From Bifidobacterium moraviense (GTDB lineage Bacteria > Actinomycetota > Actinomycetes > Actinomycetales > Bifidobacteriaceae): a stretch of DNA of 64,000 bases. The notes below the pieces were generated by a model. That model ran no database searches. It was not told where the DNA came from and saw only the letters and a list, made by a program, of their open reading frames with translations. The translations under genes and the position numbers were made by a program. Shown one piece after another: positions 18,816 to 28,913 of the stretch. Each line of letters starts with the position of its first letter. Position 1 is the first letter of the stretch. The DNA lies in assembly GCF_012932365.1 (NCBI RefSeq), contig NZ_JAAIIH010000008.1, positions 36,007 through 100,006 on the forward strand, in the 5' to 3' direction.

Positions 18816-18915
18816 TCCGTGCGACGTCGTTTCGGATCGTCCCTTCTGGTCGGAGACGCTGTGTGCTTTCGTGCTTTGTGTCCTGACGCTGTGCGCCTTG
18901 CATATTGGTGCGCAT

Positions 18916-18989
18916 CGCAACGTTGCGATATGCGGCCATGTTGGTGGGGGGTGCTTTGGTCTTCGATGGTCGATCGTCGCAACGTTGTG
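18916..18989. repeat. CGCAACGTTGCG box pair R3
   Basis: Boxes at 18916 and 18978 (variant ending TGTG), exactly 62 bases apart. The second box is 21 bases before the first hairpin unit of the neighbouring array. Confidence 0.85.
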
Positions 18990-18998
18990 GCGAACGAC

Positions 18999-19358
18999 GG
19001 CAAGGGAAGGACCGGGTTTTCCGACGAATGGTGATGTTTCGCCGATCGGTGACGAAACTCGGTCTTTCGCTTGCTGTAGAGGATCGGCGATGGGCAAGGG
19101 AACGGGCGGGTTTCCGATCGGGACGGCGGTATCGTGCCGATCTGTCGAAAACTAGGCCGTTCGCTTGCTGGGATGATGTGACCGCAGGCAAGGGAATGAC
19201 CGGGTTTTTCGGGGAATGGCGATATTCCGCGGTCCGATCGTGAAACCTGGCCCTTCGCTTGCCGTAGGGGATCAACGATGGGCAAGGGAACGGGCGGGTT
19301 TTCGATCGGGACGGCAGAATGGTGCCGATCCATCGTGAAACCCGGGCCTTCCCTTGCC
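18999..19358. repeat. Tandem array of four 77-bp hairpins, 94-bp period
   Basis: Left arms (GGCAAGGGAA...GGGTTT) begin at 18999, 19093, 19187 and 19281, exactly 94 bases apart. Each is matched about 35 bases later by a right arm (AAAC...GGCC.TTCGCTTGC). The inner sequences differ while the arms are kept. Single copies occur at 28294, 62746 and 62951. No coding capacity is likely. Confidence 0.88.
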
Positions 19359-19411
19359 CGGGAAGGGTGGATCGCACGCTCGCCGTTGCCCGCGGAGCGC
19401 CGGAGATAAGG

Positions 19412-19443
19412 AAAACCCGCACCGCGGAGAATCGCGATGCGGG
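19412..19443 (-). terminator. Terminator of the small ORF
   Basis: On the minus strand the stem CCCGCA...TGCGGG, with further pairing inside, is followed by TTTTCCTT. It lies 63 bases after the stop codon of the 39-residue ORF and faces the right way to end its transcript. Confidence 0.7.
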
Positions 19444-19505
19444 TGGAAACAACCAAGGTGCGAGCCAATGGCAGCCGGCTCGCCGTTGGGAAAATCTTGA
19501 GGAGC

Positions 19506-19625
19506 TTACTTGCGCACGATGCGCTTGATCAGCTTGACGATGCCGTCGGTCATGGAGTAACCGTCGTGATCGTTGGAGGCAGCCATGGCGCGGACCAGAG
19601 CCACGTCCCTATCGTTGTACAGCAT
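19506..19625 (-). CDS. Small ORF, 39 residues, unknown function
   Basis: A short reading frame starts MLYNDRDVALVRAMAASNDH and ends with the basic amphipathic segment GIVKLIKRIVRK. The start codon is preceded by AAGAAGGAATCTCA, a good ribosome binding site with 8-9 base spacing. A rho-independent terminator follows. These two signals, and the regular hydrophobic-cationic pattern of the last 15 residues, argue that it is translated. It has no signal peptide in the usual sense. I do not recognise a family. It could be a membrane-active peptide, a small toxin or a regulatory peptide; none of these is shown. Confidence 0.6.
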   Translation of the reverse strand: MLYNDRDVALVRAMAASNDHDGYSMTDGIVKLIKRIVRK

Positions 19626-20124
19626 TGAGATTCCTTCTTAGCTTCCATCTATCGACCGGCGGTATTTGGCCGGTCCAACGTGTTGCGGTTGCCATGATAG
19701 GAACTTGTGAACGCTCACGTCGTGTCGCGTCCTTCGTATCTTTGGCATAATCATCGGTTATTCGATGAATTATGTCATCGTATGGGATCATGATGCGCCG
19801 ATGATGTCACCGTCATGTGTCGTGGGGCCATCGGAGCGACCGTCGCGAAGGAGCCGCGAAGGGCGTCGCGCGGCCGTCGCAAGGCACCGCGCAGCAGTCG
19901 TGCGACGTTGTGGCGCGGCGCCACTGCAGCGCCCCTGGCGCAGCGCTGCCCGTCGCACGACGTCGTCCCAACGTCACGCAACGGGCCGTCCCTCACGCCG
20001 CGCGCAAACCGTTGCGTGCAAACCGCCGCGCGCAGGCGTCGCATGGTGGTCCGCAAACGACATGCGGCCTCACGCGCAACGTCGCATGGACGCCGCACGC
20101 GAGGCCGCATCGAACGTCGTCGCG
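19626..20124. other. Gene-free interval
   Basis: No supportable gene. The part nearest the small ORF is AT-richer and should hold its promoter. From about 19820 the sequence is a run of loosely repeated CGTCGCA, GCGCGC and GTCGTGCGACG segments without clear period. Confidence 0.5.
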
Positions 20125-21558
<1,434 letters not shown>

Positions 21559-21671
21559 GATTGCGGTCCTTGGTGTTGTTGCGCGGCGATGCTTGTGCGG
21601 CGATGCCTATGCGACGGTGTCTGTGCGGCTGCGTGTGTGCTGCGGTGACTCGGTGCCGACCCGGTGTCGGC

Positions 21672-22331
21672 TCAGTGCGTCACCTTGCGCGCGATCCAGT
21701 CGCCCACCCACTGGATGATCTGCACGATGATGATGAGGATGACCACGATCACCACGAGCACGCCGGTCTCGTAGCGGTTGTAGCCGTACTGGATGGCCAT
21801 GTCGCCGATGCCGCCGGCGCCGATGGTCCCCACCATGGCCGAGTAGCCGATGAGCGAGATGATCGTGAGCACGATGCCACGGATGAACGACGGCAGCGCC
21901 TGCGGGAAGATCGCGTCGGTGATGATCTGGCGGGTGGGTGCTCCGGTGGAGATCGCGGCCTCCAGCAGACCGGGGTCGATCTCGGCGAACGCGCTCTCGG
22001 CGATGCGCGCGAAGTACGGCACGGCCGCGATGGACAGCGATATCGCGCCGCCGGTGGGCGTGTACGGGTCACCGATGATGATCTGCACCACCGGGATGAG
22101 CACCACCATGAGGATCAGGAACGGCAGCGATCGGATGGCGTTGACCACGAATCCGATGATCGCGTTGACCACCGGGCTCGGGCGGAACAGCTGGTTCTCC
22201 GTGAGGTACAGCAGCAGCGCGATGAGCGTGCCGAGCACGACGCCGATGAGCGTGGACACCAGCACCATGTAGGCGGTGTCCGCAAGGGCCTTGGGCAGGT
22301 TCTCGACGAGGATCTCCTGGGTGCTGTTCAT
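21672..22331 (-). CDS. metI: Methionine ABC transporter permease
   Basis: A 219-residue permease with five membrane segments. The segments NAIRSLPFLILMVVLIP and GAPTRQIITDAIFPQALP (the coupling loop that contacts the ATPase) are typical of MetI. It forms the MetNIQ importer with MetN, encoded just upstream with a 4-base overlap (22328-22331), and with the lipoprotein MetQ encoded about 4 kb away. It imports methionine, probably both stereoisomers. Confidence 0.93.
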   Translation of the reverse strand: MNSTQEILVENLPKALADTAYMVLVSTLIGVVLGTLIALLLYLTENQLFRPSPVVNAIIGFVVNAIRSLPFLILMVVLIPVVQIIIGDPYTPTGGAISLSIAAVPYFARIAESAFAEIDPGLLEAAISTGAPTRQIITDAIFPQALPSFIRGIVLTIISLIGYSAMVGTIGAGGIGDMAIQYGYNRYETGVLVVIVVILIIIVQIIQWVGDWIARKVTH

Positions 22332-23449
22332 GCGTTCGTCTCCTTCTCGCCGCGGTTCTCGTTGCCCGCGTCGTCCGCGTCCGTGCCGTCCTCGTTGTCC
22401 GCGCCGTCAGCGTCATGGATCTGCGCCAGCGCCGTCCTGTCGAGCTTCCGGAAGCCGAACACGTGCGACTTCAGCTCGTCCAGCGCCGCGTTCACCGCCG
22501 CGTCTCCGCCGGACACCAGCACGATGAGGATGCCGATCGCGTGCGGGCCGAAGTACGAGACGTTGGCGTGCAGCACGTTGATGGAGACGCCGTGGCGCTT
22601 GGCCACCTCGCTGATGAGCGGCTCGAGCGCCGCGTCGCCCTTGTAGCGCAGTTCGACGATCTGCCCCGCCGGCAGCGACGGCACCAGCTGCGGCGGCACC
22701 GCGATGCCGAGGTAGCGCTCCACGAGGGAGCGCGTGGTGGCGTGCTTGGGCGCGCTGAACACGTCGAACGTGTCGCCGAGCTCCACGACCGAGCCGTTCT
22801 CCATCACGGCCACGCGGTCGAAGACCTGCTTGGCCACGTCGAGCTGGTGGGTGATGAACACGATCGTGATGCCCAGCTCGCGGTTGATGCGCTGCAGCAG
22901 GTCGAGGATCTCCTCGGTGGTCTCCAGGTCGAGCGCGCTGGTGGCCTCGTCGCACAGCAGGATCTCGGGCTTGTTGGCGAGGGCGCGCGCGATGGCCACG
23001 CGCTGCTTCTGGCCGCCGGACAGGCTCGAGGGGTACGTGTCGATCTTGTTCTCCAGGCCCACGAGGCGCAGCAGCTCGCGCGTGCGGCGGTCCCAGTCGG
23101 ACTTCTCCCAGCCGCCGGCCTTGAGCGCGAACTGCACGTTCCTGCCCACGGTGACGTTGGAGATCAGGTTGAATCCCTGGAAGATGAAGCCGATGCGCTT
23201 GCGGATGTCGCGCAGCTGCGAGCCCTTGGCGTCGGTGATGTCCGCGCCGTCGAGCAGCAGGCGCCCGGACGTGGGCCGCTGCAGCAGGTTGATGACGCGC
23301 ACGAGCGTGCTCTTGCCCGCACCGGAGAAGCCGACGATGCCGAAGATCTCGCCCTTCTCGACCGTCAGGCTCACGTGCTTGACGGCCTCGATGGTCTGCC
23401 TGCGCTCATGGAAGGTCACGGAGACGTCCCTGAGTTCGATGACGCTCAT
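22328..23449 (-). CDS. metN: Methionine ABC transporter ATP-binding protein
   Basis: The ATPase of MetNIQ. Walker A is GFSGAGKST (residues 40-48), the signature LSGGQKQR begins at residue 143, and Walker B is ILLCDE (163-168), followed by ATSALDLETT. Residues from about 265 form the NIL domain, which binds methionine and shuts the transporter down when the cell is replete. A Glu/Asp-rich tail of about 25 residues follows. It overlaps metI by 4 bases, indicating translational coupling. It is divergent from metY. Confidence 0.95.
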   Translation of the reverse strand: MSVIELRDVSVTFHERRQTIEAVKHVSLTVEKGEIFGIVGFSGAGKSTLVRVINLLQRPTSGRLLLDGADITDAKGSQLRDIRKRIGFIFQGFNLISNVTVGRNVQFALKAGGWEKSDWDRRTRELLRLVGLENKIDTYPSSLSGGQKQRVAIARALANKPEILLCDEATSALDLETTEEILDLLQRINRELGITIVFITHQLDVAKQVFDRVAVMENGSVVELGDTFDVFSAPKHATTRSLVERYLGIAVPPQLVPSLPAGQIVELRYKGDAALEPLISEVAKRHGVSINVLHANVSYFGPHAIGILIVLVSGGDAAVNAALDELKSHVFGFRKLDRTALAQIHDADGADNEDGTDADDAGNENRGEKETNA

Positions 23450-23643
23450 CGCGGCCTCCTTCGGATCGTGGTTGCGGTTGCGGACATGGCACTCCCTCTT
23501 CCTGTGTCTGGTGATGCTTCGTAGCGTACCTGCGGCGGCGCGAATGCAATACGGATTCGTTATCGGCGTTCATTATGACGACGTATCAAACGGCATGGTT
23601 CGGGGCGGTGCGCGCCGTTCCTCCGTCGATCGGTGATGCTGAT

Positions 23644-23704
23644 GCATCGGTATCAGAAAAACCGATATCCGTCCGTTCAAACCGTTGCTTATACATCGTT
23701 ATCA
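23644..23704. promoter_or_regulatory. Candidate methionine-regulon boxes between metN and metY
   Basis: GCATCGGTATCA (23644) and ACATCGTTATCA (23693) lie between the divergent metN and metY genes, and GCATCGGTATAA lies at 25808 upstream of metQ. The first is followed by ACCGATAT, giving ATCGGT...ACCGAT dyad symmetry. Presence before met genes only, within this window, suggests a shared regulator. Confidence 0.45.
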
Positions 23705-23802
23705 GCACGTGATGTTCCGTCGGTCAGACGCTATATCCGGCGCGTGGCCGGACGCGATATTCACGATATGATGCAGTGACGTTCGTTATATAAGGAGGGA
23801 CG

Positions 23803-25134
23803 ATGGTCGAGCGATCATCCTTCGGATTCGAGACGCGCGCGGTGCACGCCGGCAACATCCCGGACAAGGCGACCGGCGCCCGTGCGCTGCCGATCTACGA
23901 GTCCGCGGCGTTCGTGTTCCAGAACAGCGACGACGCCGCCGCGCGCTTCGCGCTGCGCAAGTACGGCGAGATCTACTCGCGCATCGTCAACCCCACGGTG
24001 GCGGCGCTGGAGGAGCGCGTGGCCAGCCTGGAGGGCGGCCTGGGCGCCGTGGCCACCGCGAGCGGCCTGTCCGCCGAGTTCATCACGTTCATCGCGCTGG
24101 CCTCGCAGGGCGACGAGATCGTGGCCTCCAGCCAGCTCTACGGCGGCACGATCACCCAGCTCGACGTCACGCTGCGCAGGCTCGGCATCGTGACGCGGTT
24201 CGTGGACGGCACCGACGCCGCGGACTTCGAGGCCGCCATCACCGAGCGCACGAAGCTCGTGTACGTGGAGGCGATCGCCAACCCGTCCGGCGAGATCGCG
24301 GACATCGAGGCGCTGGCCGAGGCGGCGCACCGCCACGGCGTGCCGCTCGTGGTGGACTCCACGGTGGCCACGCCCGTGCTGCTGCGACCCATCGAGCACG
24401 GCGCGGACATCGTGATCCACTCGGCCACCAAGTTCCTCTCCGGCGCCGGCACCGTGCTGGGCGGCGTGATCGTGGACTCCGGCACGTTCCACTGGGGGCG
24501 CGACCGCTTCCCGAACTTCTACGAGCCGGTGCCGTCGTACAACAACGTGACGTGGGCCGGCAACTTCGGCCAGTACGCCTTCCTCACCAAGGTGCGCGCC
24601 GAGCAGCTGCGCGACGTGGGCCCCGCCATCTCCGCGCACTCCGCGTTCCTCATCGCGCAGGGCATCGAGACGCTGCCGCTGCGCGTGGAGCGGCAGGTAG
24701 CCAACACGCGCCGCATCGCCGAATGGCTGGCGTCCGATCCGCGCGTGGAGGCCGTGCACTGGGCCGGTCTGGCGTCGCACCCGCACCATGCGCTGGCGGA
24801 GAAGTACTTCCCGAACGCGGATTCCGGCTCGGTGTTCTCGTTCGACATCCGCGGCGGGCGCGAGGCCGGGCGGCGCTTCATCGACGCGCTGAACCTGGTG
24901 AGCCACGTGGCGAACATCGGCGACGTGAAGACGCTGGCCATCCACCCCGCCTCCACCACGCACGCGCAGCTCACCGCCGAGCAGCTGCGCGAGGCCGGCA
25001 TCGGCGAGGGCACCATCCGCCTGAGCATCGGCATCGAGACGGCGGACGACATCATCGCGGACATCGCGCAGGCCCTCGATGCGGGCGAAGCGAGCCAGAC
25101 AGACGAAGCGGACAAGACGGACGGGGAGGCGTGA
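23803..25134 (+). CDS. metY: O-acetylhomoserine sulfhydrylase (aminocarboxypropyltransferase)
   Basis: A pyridoxal-phosphate enzyme of the Cys/Met metabolism family that makes homocysteine from O-acetylhomoserine and sulfide. FGFETRAVHAGN at the start, YSRIVNPTVAALEERVASLEGG and the PLP-lysine block IHSATKFLSG (K210) are typical. Length of 443 residues fits MetY rather than the shorter MetB/MetC (about 380-400). An AAGGAGG ribosome binding site precedes the start. It is adjacent to the methionine importer genes, and the next gene begins one base after its stop. Confidence 0.92.
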   Translation: MVERSSFGFETRAVHAGNIPDKATGARALPIYESAAFVFQNSDDAAARFALRKYGEIYSRIVNPTVAALEERVASLEGGLGAVATASGLSAEFITFIALASQGDEIVASSQLYGGTITQLDVTLRRLGIVTRFVDGTDAADFEAAITERTKLVYVEAIANPSGEIADIEALAEAAHRHGVPLVVDSTVATPVLLRPIEHGADIVIHSATKFLSGAGTVLGGVIVDSGTFHWGRDRFPNFYEPVPSYNNVTWAGNFGQYAFLTKVRAEQLRDVGPAISAHSAFLIAQGIETLPLRVERQVANTRRIAEWLASDPRVEAVHWAGLASHPHHALAEKYFPNADSGSVFSFDIRGGREAGRRFIDALNLVSHVANIGDVKTLAIHPASTTHAQLTAEQLREAGIGEGTIRLSIGIETADDIIADIAQALDAGEASQTDEADKTDGEA

Positions 25135-25135
25135 C

Positions 25136-25771
25136 ATGAGCGAGAACGGCAAGAGCGCGGCGATCGGCGGCCTGAACGTGCCCACGGCGGCGCAGGGCAT
25201 CGGACTTTCGGCGCCCGCGTCCGCGTCCTCGGCGGCATGCGGCGTGCAGGGCGGCGCGTGCGGCGTGCCCGCGGCGTCGGATGCCGGCAAGGCGAACCGG
25301 CGCTGGAAGGAGCCGAGCGCGGACATGCGCCGGCGCATCCTCGAACGGGCGCGGTCCGTGGCCATCGTGGGCGCGTCCTCGAACCCCGCTCGCGCCAGCT
25401 ACTTCGTGGGCACCTACCTGCTGCAGTCCTCGCCGTACCGCGTGTACTTCGTCAACCCGCGCGAGAAGGAGATCCTGGGACAGCCGGCGTATCCGGACCT
25501 CGCCTCGCTGCCCGAGGTGCCGGACATCGTGGACGTGTTCCGCCGCGCGGAGAGCATCCCGCCCATCGCCGACCAGGCGGCCGCCGTGGGCGCCAGGGTG
25601 CTGTGGATCCAGCTGGGCATCTGGAGCGACGACGTGGCCGAATACGCCGAGTCGCTGGGGCTCGAGGTGGTGATGGACCGCTGCCTCAAGATCGAGCACG
25701 CGCGCTTCCACCAGGGGCTGCATCTGTTCGGCTTCAACACGGGGGTGATCTCGTCCCGGAAGGCGTCGTGA
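25136..25771 (+). CDS. CoA-binding protein (YccU-like)
   Basis: A 211-residue protein whose residues from about 75 form a Rossmann-type CoA-binding domain: SVAIVGASSNPARASYFVGTYLL, YRVYFVNPREKEILG, LPEVPDIVDVFRRAE, VLWIQLGIWSDDVAEYAE and VVMDRCLKIEHAR. This is the small stand-alone YccU-like form; its function is unsettled. The first 55 residues are Ala/Gly/Ser-rich and contain two Cys. Its start is one base from the metY stop, with GGGGAGG as ribosome binding site, so it is translated from the metY message. A similar pairing with sulfhydrylases occurs in other bacteria as I recall it. Confidence 0.85.
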   Translation: MSENGKSAAIGGLNVPTAAQGIGLSAPASASSAACGVQGGACGVPAASDAGKANRRWKEPSADMRRRILERARSVAIVGASSNPARASYFVGTYLLQSSPYRVYFVNPREKEILGQPAYPDLASLPEVPDIVDVFRRAESIPPIADQAAAVGARVLWIQLGIWSDDVAEYAESLGLEVVMDRCLKIEHARFHQGLHLFGFNTGVISSRKAS

Positions 25772-25807
25772 CGCCGCGCGATGCGTCGTGACGAGGTCTC
25801 CGACGCA

Positions 25808-25863
25808 GCATCGGTATAACCTCGATATATGGCCCGCCATTATTACCATAATGGCGGGCCTTT
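25808..25863 (+). terminator. met box and terminator after the metY unit
   Basis: GCATCGGTATAA (25808-25819) matches the boxes between metN and metY. It is followed by a perfect stem, GGCCCGCCATTAT with its complement (25831-25860), and TTTC. The hairpin would end the metY transcript. Because the box lies before the hairpin, control of metQ by read-through is possible. Confidence 0.6.
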
Positions 25864-26031
25864 CAATAAGGTCATATAGAAAACCGTAATAGCGAATATC
25901 GTGTTTCGCATTGCATTCGAATATGCGCGTGGGATATCGTCTTAACCATCACCAACCAATCGTGATGAACGCGCCGACCGACATCGGGGAATACGCCGAT
26001 ACGACCGTTCGAGAACAGAGAAGGGAACGTC

Positions 26032-26862
26032 ATGCAGCTCAAGAAAGCACTCGCCGGAGTCCTGGCCGTGGCCGCGCTCGTGGGCCTGACCGCCTGCGGC
26101 TCCGCCCAGGCCAGCACCACCGACGCCAACGGCAACAAGGTCATCAACGTGGGCGTGGTCCCCGGACCCTACGGCGACGAGATCGAGGAGGTCATCGCCC
26201 CCATCGCCGCCAAGCAGGGCGTCACCCTGAAGCTCAAGCAGTTCAACGACTACGTGCAGCCCAACAAGGCGCTCGCCGGCGGGCAGATCGAGGCCAACCT
26301 CTTCCAGCACACCCGCTACCTCAAGAAGTTCGCCGCCGACAACAAGCTCGACCTGACCGCCATCGGCGCCGTGCCCACCCCGCCGATGATCATCTACTCC
26401 AAGAAGGTCAAGACCGTCGACGAGATCCCGAACGGCGCCACCGCCACCCTGCCCAACGACGCGTCCAACACCGCCCGCGCGCTCAACGTGCTCGAGCAGA
26501 ACGGCCTGATCAAGGTCAAGGACGGCGTGGACGACACCAAGGCCACCGTGGACGACGTGGCGGAGAACCCCAAGAACCTGCAGTTCAAGACCATCGACGC
26601 CGCCCAGCTGCCGCGCTCCGCCGACTCCGCGGACATCGCGCTGGTCCCCGGCAACTACGCGTGGGACGCCGGCCTCGACTTCGCCAACGCCGTGGCGCGC
26701 GAGCAGCAGAAGGAGGACACCATCAACGTCTTCGTGGTGCGCACCGAGGACAAGGACAGCGACTGGGCCAAGACCATCGCGAACATCCTGACGAGCCAGG
26801 AGTTCAAGGACGGCATCGCCAACTCCAAGTTCAAGGACTTCGGCAAGCCCGCCAACTGGTGA
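26032..26862 (+). CDS. metQ: Methionine-binding lipoprotein
   Basis: The substrate-binding component of the MetNIQ importer, anchored to the outer face of the membrane. The first 22 residues are a lipoprotein signal (MQLKKALAGVL...VGLTAC) with lipobox LTAC and lipidated Cys. The NlpA-family core is clear: NVGVVPGPYGDEIEEVIAPIA, LKQFNDYVQPNKALAGGQIE, ANLFQHTRYL and the closing VALVPGNYAWDAGL-like segment. Length is 276 residues. The start follows GAAGGGAACGTC. It is separated from metNI by metY and the CoA-binding gene. Confidence 0.94.
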   Translation: MQLKKALAGVLAVAALVGLTACGSAQASTTDANGNKVINVGVVPGPYGDEIEEVIAPIAAKQGVTLKLKQFNDYVQPNKALAGGQIEANLFQHTRYLKKFAADNKLDLTAIGAVPTPPMIIYSKKVKTVDEIPNGATATLPNDASNTARALNVLEQNGLIKVKDGVDDTKATVDDVAENPKNLQFKTIDAAQLPRSADSADIALVPGNYAWDAGLDFANAVAREQQKEDTINVFVVRTEDKDSDWAKTIANILTSQEFKDGIANSKFKDFGKPANW

Positions 26863-26974
26863 TCGGCGCATCGCGCACGATCGGCACCGACCGCACCCAA
26901 CGCGTCGGCATCACACGTCAGCATCGAACAAACCAAACACAGACCGCACAGACCACACACAAGGAGCAACCATC

Positions 26975-27481
26975 ATGACCGCAACCGCCACCGCACCCGC
27001 AGCAACCGCGCCCGCCGAGGACGAGACCAAGCCGCTCGAGGCCTTCCGCAACCTCCAGGCCCCCTACGACTGGGAGGACGTGGAGACCCTCACCTACCAG
27101 GAGGGCGGCAACACGTTCAAGGGCGTCTCGCGCAAGCTGCTGTTCGACGAGCGCGCCCAGCAGGACAACCACGTGCGCTACTTCGAGGTGCAGCCCGGCG
27201 GCTGGTCCACCTTCGGCCACCACTGGCACACGCACGAGGTGATCATCTACCGCGGCAGCGGCACCGTGCTGGTGGGCTCCGAGCTGCGCCACGTCAAGGA
27301 AGGCGATCTGGTGTACATCGGACCGGACGAGTGGCACCAGCTGGCCGCCACCGACGGCGTGACGTTCGGCTTCATCTGCATCATCCGCACCGAGCACGGC
27401 AAGACCATCCTGCCCACGCAGGAGGATCTGGACAAGATCTACGCCGAGCACCCGGAGCTCAAGGGCCACATCTTCGCCTGA
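26975..27481 (+). CDS. Cupin domain protein
   Basis: A 168-residue protein with a single conserved beta-barrel cupin domain. Metal-ligand pattern: GHHWHTHEVIIYRGSGTVLVG supplies the first motif (H.H with Glu), and GDLVYIGPDEWHQL supplies the second motif with its His. The N-terminal 20 residues are Ala/Thr-rich. It follows metQ by 112 bases in the same direction and starts after an AAGGAGC ribosome binding site. Function is unknown; the position suggests a link to methionine or sulfur metabolism, by inference only. Confidence 0.85.
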   Translation: MTATATAPAATAPAEDETKPLEAFRNLQAPYDWEDVETLTYQEGGNTFKGVSRKLLFDERAQQDNHVRYFEVQPGGWSTFGHHWHTHEVIIYRGSGTVLVGSELRHVKEGDLVYIGPDEWHQLAATDGVTFGFICIIRTEHGKTILPTQEDLDKIYAEHPELKGHIFA

Positions 27482-27530
27482 TCCCGTTCGCCTTCCGAAC
27501 TCTCCTGTCTCCTGATTTTTCCGTTGCCTA

Positions 27531-27575
27531 ACGCTTCGGCCCCCGTACTGCCATGCGGGGGCCGAAGCGTTTTTC
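27531..27575. terminator. Terminator between cupin and small membrane protein genes
   Basis: ACGCTTCGGCCCCCG, a short loop, its complement and TTTTT. It stands between two convergent genes. Confidence 0.88.
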
Positions 27576-27632
27576 GTGCGTCGTGGGCGTCGTGGGTGTT
27601 GTGAGGCGCTGCGTTGCGCGGGGCGTCGCGTC

Positions 27633-27917
27633 TCAGAAGCGCTGCTGCGGCTGGTTCGGATTCCGCTGCGCCTGCTGCATCTGCGCCGCTTCCTCCTGCG
27701 CCTTCTTCGTGGTGTAGAGGTACTGCGCCACCCACGTCACCGCGAGGATCACGTCGAACGCGACCGCCGGCCATACGCTGCCGTACTCGTTGATGCAGTA
27801 GAACGGCGCGATCACGCCGATGATCACGCACAGCGGCAGCATCACCAGCGTGCGCCGACGCTTGCCCCTGTAGTTCATGCTCCAGTAGATCAGCGACTTG
27901 TCCTTCTTGCCGGCCAT
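27633..27917 (-). CDS. Small membrane protein, unknown function
   Basis: A 94-residue protein with a basic start (MAGKKDKSLIYW, RGKRRRTL), two hydrophobic segments (LVMLPLCVIIGVIAPFYCI and VAFDVILAVTWVAQYLY) and a Gln/Asn/Pro-rich tail. The start has a strong AAGGAGGCAGCC ribosome binding site. I do not recognise a family; the layout suits a small integral membrane protein with both ends inside. Confidence 0.7.
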   Translation of the reverse strand: MAGKKDKSLIYWSMNYRGKRRRTLVMLPLCVIIGVIAPFYCINEYGSVWPAVAFDVILAVTWVAQYLYTTKKAQEEAAQMQQAQRNPNQPQQRF

Positions 27918-28181
27918 GGCTGCCTCCTTGTCGTGCTCGATGCGCCGCGCCCGCCGTGCCGCGTTGCTCGTCGTGCCGCGTCCGTTGCGCCGCGACTGCC
28001 GTCGTGCCGCGTCCGTTGTGCCGTGCCGACGCCGGCGTGGCGCTTCCCATGGTATGGGCCGCGCCGTTCGGCCGTGCCATGGGCGGTCGACTGTTCATGC
28101 AGCGTTCATGGTGTGTCCGTAACGATCCGCAGATCGTGTGCAGGCCGGCTTTTCGCAGACCGCCCTTCCGCCGCCCGATTC

Positions 28182-28454
28182 CGCAACGTTGCGATGATTG
28201 GCCGTCGTGGGTGATGGTTCGGGCGTCTCCGGTGGTCGTCCGTCGCAACGTTGCGATTTCCGGTCGCGCGTCGGCCCGTGTCCTCCGAATCCCGGCAAGG
28301 GAAGGGCCGGGTTTTCGGGGAATCCACGGAATGGCAACGGCGTGATGGGAAACCCGCCCCTTCGTTTGCCGGTCACCCGTCGCAACGTTGTGATGATTGG
28401 CCGTCGTGGGTGATGGTTCGGGTTTCTCCGGTGGTCGTTCGTCGCAACGTTGCG
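28182..28454. repeat. CGCAACGTTGCG box array R4 with one 77-bp hairpin
   Basis: Boxes at 28182 and 28244, then 28381 (variant ending TGTG) and 28443; each pair is 62 bases apart. A hairpin unit (GGCAAGGGAAGGGCCGGG with its partner) runs from 28294 to about 28370 between the pairs. The two intervals share the inner sequence CCGTCGTGGGTGATGGTTCGGG. The rest of the 27918-28583 interval shows no gene. Confidence 0.87.
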
Positions 28455-28534
28455 ATGGACGGACGCACATTCTGGGCCTATAACCCGAGATCGTCATATC
28501 GCCGCCATATTTTCGGCGCTGCGCCGGATACGAG

Positions 28535-28575
28535 AAAACCCCGGAACCTTGGTATTTCAAGGTTCCGGGGTTTCC
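28535..28575 (-). terminator. Terminator of tRNA-Leu
   Basis: On the minus strand, CCCCGGAACCTTG, a six-base loop, CAAGGTTCCGGGG and TTTTC. A strong rho-independent terminator just after the tRNA gene. Confidence 0.9.
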
Positions 28576-28583
28576 CTACTGCG

Positions 28584-28666
28584 TGCGAGTGGGGGGAGTT
28601 GAACCCCCACGAGCATACACTCACTGCCACCTGAAGACAGCGCGTCTACCATTCCGCCACACTCGC
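28584..28666 (-). tRNA. tRNA-Leu (CAG)
   Basis: An 83-base class II tRNA with acceptor arms GCGAGTG and CACTCGC and a long variable arm. The anticodon CAG lies in GTCTTCAGGTG and reads CTG codons. The T arm contains GGTTCAACTCC. CCA is not encoded. Confidence 0.94.
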
Positions 28667-28678
28667 AGACAATGAAAT

Positions 28679-28707
28679 AACTTACACCCGGGTCGGCGAT
28701 CGTGCAA
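28679..28707 (-). promoter_or_regulatory. Promoter of tRNA-Leu
   Basis: Read on the minus strand: TTGCAC, 17-base spacer, TAAGTT, 12 bases before the tRNA. The -10 is identical to that proposed for the rRNA operon. Confidence 0.75.
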
Positions 28708-28913
28708 AGCTCGGCGTGTCGCGCTGTGTCGCGCACGTGCTGTGCGCATGCCGTGCGGCGGTGCGCGTGTGGCGCGTGCGCGGAACGGCGGTCGTTCGCG
28801 TCGTCGGATGCGCGGTTCGCCGCGTGGTATCGATTGGCGGAATTCCGCCATTCCCCGGCAGGCAATGTCTATATGCTGGGATGCTGTTGCTTGGATATTG
28901 GGATGGGGATCGC

